The position numbers were made by a program, and so were the translations under genes. From Stenotrophomonas maltophilia (GTDB lineage: Bacteria; Pseudomonadota; Gammaproteobacteria; Xanthomonadales; Xanthomonadaceae), in the NCBI GenBank assembly GCA_002364755.1, contig DEZI01000012.1:60146-70421 (forward strand): a stretch of 10,276 bases of DNA, written 5' to 3'. The notes under the pieces were generated by a model. That model was not told the DNA's origin. It ran no database searches and worked only from the letters and a program-made list of their open reading frames with translations. Below are positions 7,448 through 10,276 of this stretch, piece by piece (within the stretch, counting starts at the first letter, position 1; every line of letters starts with the position of its first letter).

Positions 7448-9922
7448 TCATCGCAGCTGGCTGCCTGGTGCAGCGCACCAGGAGACCGGCAGGTCGGCCA
7501 CGGCGGTGCCCCAACCCTGGGTCGGCGCCTTGCCATCCAGGGCGAAACGCAGGCGCGGGCCCTGCTGCAGGCGGCTCCAGTCCAGCCACACCGGTGCATG
7601 CGCCTGGCCATCGACCTGCACGCCCTGCACGTACTGCAGGCGGCGGCCGTCGGCGCCCGGCGCGTCGATGCGCAGGGTGCGGCCATTGCCCATGTCCACT
7701 TCTACCTTGGCAAAGCGCGGGGTGTGCAGCAGGAACTCGCCGCTGCCCGGCACCGCCGGGTACATGCCGATGGCGCTGAACAGGTACCAGGCCGACATCG
7801 TGCCCAGGTCATCGTTGCCGGTCACGCCGTTGGGCGCATTGGTGAACAGCTGCTGCGCGGCGCGCAGCACGTTGGCGGTCTTCCAGGGCTGGCCGATCAG
7901 GGTGTACAGCCAGGGCGAATGCAGGTCCGGCTCGTTGTTGGGGTTGTAGCGGAACTGGTTGTAGTAGCTGTACGGCCCCACCACCCACTCCTTGCGGGCG
8001 GCATTGAGCGGATCGGCCTCCAGCGCATCCATCGCGAAGAAGGCATCGAGGCGTCGGCCAGCCTGTTCGCGGCCATCCATTGCTTCCACCAGGCCCGGTA
8101 CGTCCTGCTGCGCCAGCCACTGGTACTGCCAGGCGGTGCCTTCATGGAAGCCGTGCTGCGACCGCGGGCTGTAATGGCCGTCGGCCGGGGTGTACCACTG
8201 GCCGTCCTCGGTTCGCGGGCGCGGGAAGCCGGTGAAGCCGGTCTCGGCGTCACGCACCTGCGGGTCCCATACCTTGTGCCAGTTGCGGCCGCGTTCGCGC
8301 AGCGTCGCCGCATCCTGGGCGTGGCCGAGGCCATCGGCCATCTGCGAAAGCGCGCAGTCGGCCACCGCATACTCCAGCGTGGCCGAACCACCGTGATGCG
8401 GATCGACGTCCATGCCCTTGGAGGGGAAGGCGCGGTCGTAGGCCACGTAGCCCTTGTCCAGGTAGGTCGGGTTGCCCGAGCGGCCGGCCATCCGCGAGTT
8501 CAGCGGCGGCGTACCGAAGGCATTGCGGCGCAGCGCATCCCAGGCCTGCGATTCACGGCCCTTGAGCGCGCCGAAGCGCCACAGATCGACCATGAAGGGC
8601 GTGACCGGGTCGCCGGTCATGATGTTGGTTTCGAAATTGGCATAGCCCCAGCGCGGCAGCCAGCCGCCCTGCTCGTCGATGGCCAGCAGGGTTCGGCCGA
8701 TGTCACGGGCCACGTCCGGGCGGGTCAGCGCCAGCCACTGGTTCTGCGCGCGGTAGGTGTCCCACAGCGAGAAGTACTCGTAGTAGGTCCAGCCATCAGC
8801 GCGGTGGATGCCATCGTCGTAGCCGCGGTAGCGGCCGTCGGCATCGCTGCCGGTGAGCGGCTGCAGCAGCGCGTGGTACATCGCACTGTAGAAGACGGTG
8901 CGGTCATCGCCACTGCCACCCTGTACGCGCACCCGCGCCAGCTGCTCGCGCCAGGCCTGCTGGGACAGCGAACGCATCCTGTCGAAACCGATCAGCGCCC
9001 CACCCTGCATGCCCTCGGCGCGCAGGTTGCTGCGCGCACCTTCGGCATCGACGTGCGAGATCGCGCTCACCGCGGTGACCGACTGGCCGTTGGCCAGATC
9101 GAAGGTCAGCCAGGCGCCGTTCGGCTTCTGCTCGCCTTCCATGCTGTGCCGCGCATTGGGCAGGCCACCGGTCTCGCCCCAGGTGCCATGCGCCTTGAAC
9201 GGGCGGTCGAACTCGACGCGGAACCAGGTGGTGTACTGGTGGCCACCGCAGAAGCTCTTGGTGACCAGCTTGCCTTCGACCACGCGGTCGCCGACCACAT
9301 CGACCACGCTGCCGATGACCGAATGGCGCTCGTTGGCCTGGCCGACGTTGATCATCACGTGGCCATCGCCACTGCGCTGGCTGAAGGTGTAGCGCTCGGC
9401 CGCGGCACGCGTGCGGGCGGTGGCTTCGGCATCGATGCCGCCGTAGCTGGTCAGGCGCACCTTGTAGTAGCCGGCCTGGCCGACTTCACCATCATGCGTG
9501 TAGGTGGAGGCGTAGGCCTTGTGGTCGAACTGCTTGGGGTTGGCGGTATCGAAATCGCCGCCGGGGCCGATGCTGCCGGTGACAGGCAGGATCGAGACCT
9601 GGCCGCCCTGCTCCCAGCAACCGGCGCCGGACAGGAACGAATGGCCGAAGCCGCGGATCTTCTCGTCGTCGTAGCGCCAGCCCGAGTAGTGGCTGCCGAT
9701 CGGGCTGACCTGGATGAGGCCGAACGGTGCCGAGGCGCCGGGGAAGGTGTTGCCGTCATCCTTGCTGCCGATGAAGGTATTGACCTCGCGCTCCAGCGCG
9801 GCTGGTGCGGCCTGCAGGCAGGGTGTGACGGCCAGTGCCAGCAGGCAGGCGACGCGGGCCAGCGGGTGGTGGGACAGGCTCGGCGAGCGGCGGGCAGACA
9901 GACGGCGGGACAACCTGGTCAC
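7448..9922 (-). CDS. Secreted alpha-mannosidase-like enzyme, glycoside hydrolase family 92
   Basis: Predicted 824-residue exported exo-alpha-mannosidase of the calcium-dependent inverting family GH92. The first 22 residues are very basic, then a hydrophobic stretch (about 23-37) ends at CLQAAPA, giving a long-n-region Sec signal peptide. C35 does not sit in a proper lipobox, so a lipoprotein is unlikely. The mature part opens with the N-terminal beta-domain (VNTFIGSKDDGNTFPGASAP, 47-66), then an (alpha/alpha)6 domain with SLWDTYRAQ (385-393), HHGGSATLEYAVAD (509-522), HGFHEGTAWQY (590-600), NNEPDLHSPWLY (662-673) and GNDDLGTMSAWY (702-713). By motif recall, E594 is the likely general acid and D704/D705 contain the likely base. 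GTG at 9922 is taken as the start: AAGGAG lies 8 bases upstream, and the frame above it reads non-protein-like leader DNA. It is the first gene of the visible operon. The linkage preference (alpha-1,2, -1,3 or other) cannot be assigned with confidence. Confidence 0.94.
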   Translation of the reverse strand: MTRLSRRLSARRSPSLSHHPLARVACLLALAVTPCLQAAPAALEREVNTFIGSKDDGNTFPGASAPFGLIQVSPIGSHYSGWRYDDEKIRGFGHSFLSGAGCWEQGGQVSILPVTGSIGPGGDFDTANPKQFDHKAYASTYTHDGEVGQAGYYKVRLTSYGGIDAEATARTRAAAERYTFSQRSGDGHVMINVGQANERHSVIGSVVDVVGDRVVEGKLVTKSFCGGHQYTTWFRVEFDRPFKAHGTWGETGGLPNARHSMEGEQKPNGAWLTFDLANGQSVTAVSAISHVDAEGARSNLRAEGMQGGALIGFDRMRSLSQQAWREQLARVRVQGGSGDDRTVFYSAMYHALLQPLTGSDADGRYRGYDDGIHRADGWTYYEYFSLWDTYRAQNQWLALTRPDVARDIGRTLLAIDEQGGWLPRWGYANFETNIMTGDPVTPFMVDLWRFGALKGRESQAWDALRRNAFGTPPLNSRMAGRSGNPTYLDKGYVAYDRAFPSKGMDVDPHHGGSATLEYAVADCALSQMADGLGHAQDAATLRERGRNWHKVWDPQVRDAETGFTGFPRPRTEDGQWYTPADGHYSPRSQHGFHEGTAWQYQWLAQQDVPGLVEAMDGREQAGRRLDAFFAMDALEADPLNAARKEWVVGPYSYYNQFRYNPNNEPDLHSPWLYTLIGQPWKTANVLRAAQQLFTNAPNGVTGNDDLGTMSAWYLFSAIGMYPAVPGSGEFLLHTPRFAKVEVDMGNGRTLRIDAPGADGRRLQYVQGVQVDGQAHAPVWLDWSRLQQGPRLRFALDGKAPTQGWGTAVADLPVSWCAAPGSQLR

Positions 9923-9936
9923 GGGCAGGACTCCTT
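9923..9936 (-). promoter_or_regulatory. Ribosome binding site deciding the GTG start of the GH92 enzyme
   Basis: On the minus strand AAGGAG is followed by TCCTGCCC and GTG ACC AGG. The 8-base spacing is ideal. An in-frame ATG at 9991, 69 bases upstream, would add arginine- and alanine-rich residues in front of an already long signal peptide and has no comparable ribosome site. Confidence 0.75.
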
Positions 9937-9997
9937 GGCGGCAGGGCGGCAGCGAAGCGCCGGCCGCGGTGGCCGAGCGCCTCGTTTCCATCGGTAC

Positions 9998-10019
9998 AAA
10001 TCCGCACCCCGGCGGATTT
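9998..10019. repeat. Perfect hairpin AAATCCGC / GCGGATTT, candidate operator
   Basis: Two perfect 8-base arms flank a 6-base loop, 75 bases upstream of the GH92 GTG. It lies in the most AT-rich part of the leader, next to a TAAAT run and an ATCGAT palindrome, where a promoter would be expected. It could be a regulator-binding site or a leader RNA hairpin. It does not closely match the AANCGNTT core of many LacI operators, so assignment to the LacI protein here is only a possibility. Confidence 0.5.
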
Positions 10020-10092
10020 AGATCGATTGAAGTAAAGCAGGCAGCGCCCATCCATGCATTCTGCGCCGCAGCAAAAGAGGGGGTTTTCTTTT

Positions 10093-10113
10093 TGCAGGGC
10101 TTGCAGCCCTGCA
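10093..10113. repeat. Perfect 9-base inverted repeat with a TGC loop
   Basis: TGCAGGGCT, TGC, AGCCCTGCA form a perfect stem-loop. On the plus strand it is preceded, not followed, by TTTTCTTTTT, so it does not have terminator polarity on either strand. The same T-run can pair weakly with GCAAAAG at 10071-10077. It may be a leader RNA structure or part of a dispersed repeat. Confidence 0.55.
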
Positions 10114-10166
10114 CCTGCTGCGAGCCAGGGCAACGTCAACGTCAAAAGCAGGGGTTCCTGTGGATT

Positions 10167-10268
10167 GGCGGGGTGGGTCCGGTGGCAGGGGACGCCGTGA
10201 ACCCGTCCATGGGGGCTTGGTCGCCGCATCCATGCGGCTCACACCCCTGCCACCGGCCCCACCCCGCC
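10167..10268. repeat. Long imperfect palindrome, likely a dispersed extragenic repeat
   Basis: Two 25-base arms, 10167-10191 and 10244-10268, are inverted copies with a single difference (T at 10178 against C at 10257, whose partner would be G). They enclose 52 bases. Inside is a second perfect hairpin, GCCGCAT-CC-ATGCGGC (10223-10238), and a CCATGG-centred segment near 10207-10212. The whole folds into a large branched stem-loop. The structure is seen directly. Similar CCATGG/CATCCATG-bearing palindromes are, to my recollection, common between genes in Stenotrophomonas, so this is probably a repeat-family member rather than a gene-specific regulator. Confidence 0.65.
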
Positions 10269-10276
10269 TTCGACAG

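Larger units (their letters stand above)
9923..10276. other. Non-coding leader upstream of the GH92 gene
   Basis: About 350 bases without a believable gene; frames that stay open here have no recognisable protein and cross strong palindromes. It holds three inverted repeats (9998-10019, 10093-10113, 10167-10268), an AT-richer patch around 10016-10038, and a purine/pyrimidine patch (AAAAGAGGGGG TTTTCTTTTT, 10074-10094). The operon's promoter and LacI operator probably lie here, but I cannot place a -35/-10 pair with confidence. Confidence 0.6.

Noticed and set aside
7409..10021. 870-residue plus-strand open frame opposite the GH92 gene
   Set aside because: It mirrors GH92 codons, has no family motifs or clear ribosome site, and such antisense frames are common in GC-rich genomes. 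GH92 motifs are unmistakable on the other strand.
10131..10148. Tandem TTGACG copies (minus strand) as -35 promoter elements
   Set aside because: Two TTGACG hexamers are present, but the sequence 16-18 bases downstream of each is GC-rich (CGCAGC, AGGTGC) with no -10 likeness.
9756..10242. Small minus-strand frames in the leader upstream of GH92 (157 and 74 codons)
   Set aside because: They cross the strong palindromes, overlap the GH92 start in another frame, and show no protein-like features or good ribosome site.
27..10276. A novel defence, toxin-antitoxin, phage or mobile system
   Set aside because: All six genes belong to well-known sugar-use families; there are no nucleases, recombinases, direct-repeat arrays or toxin-like small genes.

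Overview
The window is a compact, high-GC, single-strand gene cluster read entirely on the minus strand. The organism is most likely a Stenotrophomonas (S. maltophilia complex) or a close Xanthomonadaceae relative. The reasons are the overall GC-rich codon use, the gene set, which resembles the mannoside/N-glycan loci of Xanthomonadaceae, and a palindrome beginning with GTAG (2667-2694) of the kind known from S. maltophilia as SMAG/GTAG repetitive extragenic palindromes. The species is an inference; no rRNA or housekeeping marker is present.

In transcription order (right to left) the layout is as follows. A non-coding leader of about 350 bases (9923-10276) is rich in inverted repeats. It is followed by a secreted GH92 alpha-mannosidase (9922 to 7448), a LacI-family regulator (7351 to 6302), an FHS/FucP-type sugar:proton symporter (6238 to 4925), a PfkB-family fructokinase (4917 to 3922), an AGE-family mannose isomerase-like protein (3925 to 2699), and a secreted GH2 beta-mannosidase (2645 to 27). 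Gaps between genes are 96, 63, 7, -3 (overlap) and 53 bases. This fits one operon, with possible internal control around lacI. Both exported hydrolases begin at GTG behind a good Shine-Dalgarno; the cytoplasmic and membrane proteins begin at ATG.

Together the genes make a nearly self-contained mannose-scavenging route. The GH92 enzyme trims alpha-mannose in the periplasm or outside the cell. The GH2 enzyme removes the beta-linked mannose, as in the Man-beta-1,4-GlcNAc core of N-glycans. The symporter imports the free hexose. The isomerase turns mannose into fructose, and fructokinase yields fructose-6-phosphate for central metabolism, without needing mannose kinase plus ManA. The LacI protein probably senses mannose or a related sugar. 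No TonB-dependent receptor, endoglycosidase or hexosaminidase lies in the window; such partners may lie just outside.

The genes themselves belong to known families. The most distinctive material is between them: a 102-base imperfect palindrome upstream of the GH92 gene, two further perfect hairpins in the same leader, an 8+8 inverted repeat between GH92 and lacI, and the GTAG palindrome inside the operon. I saw no CRISPR array, tRNA, rRNA, insertion sequence or phage gene.
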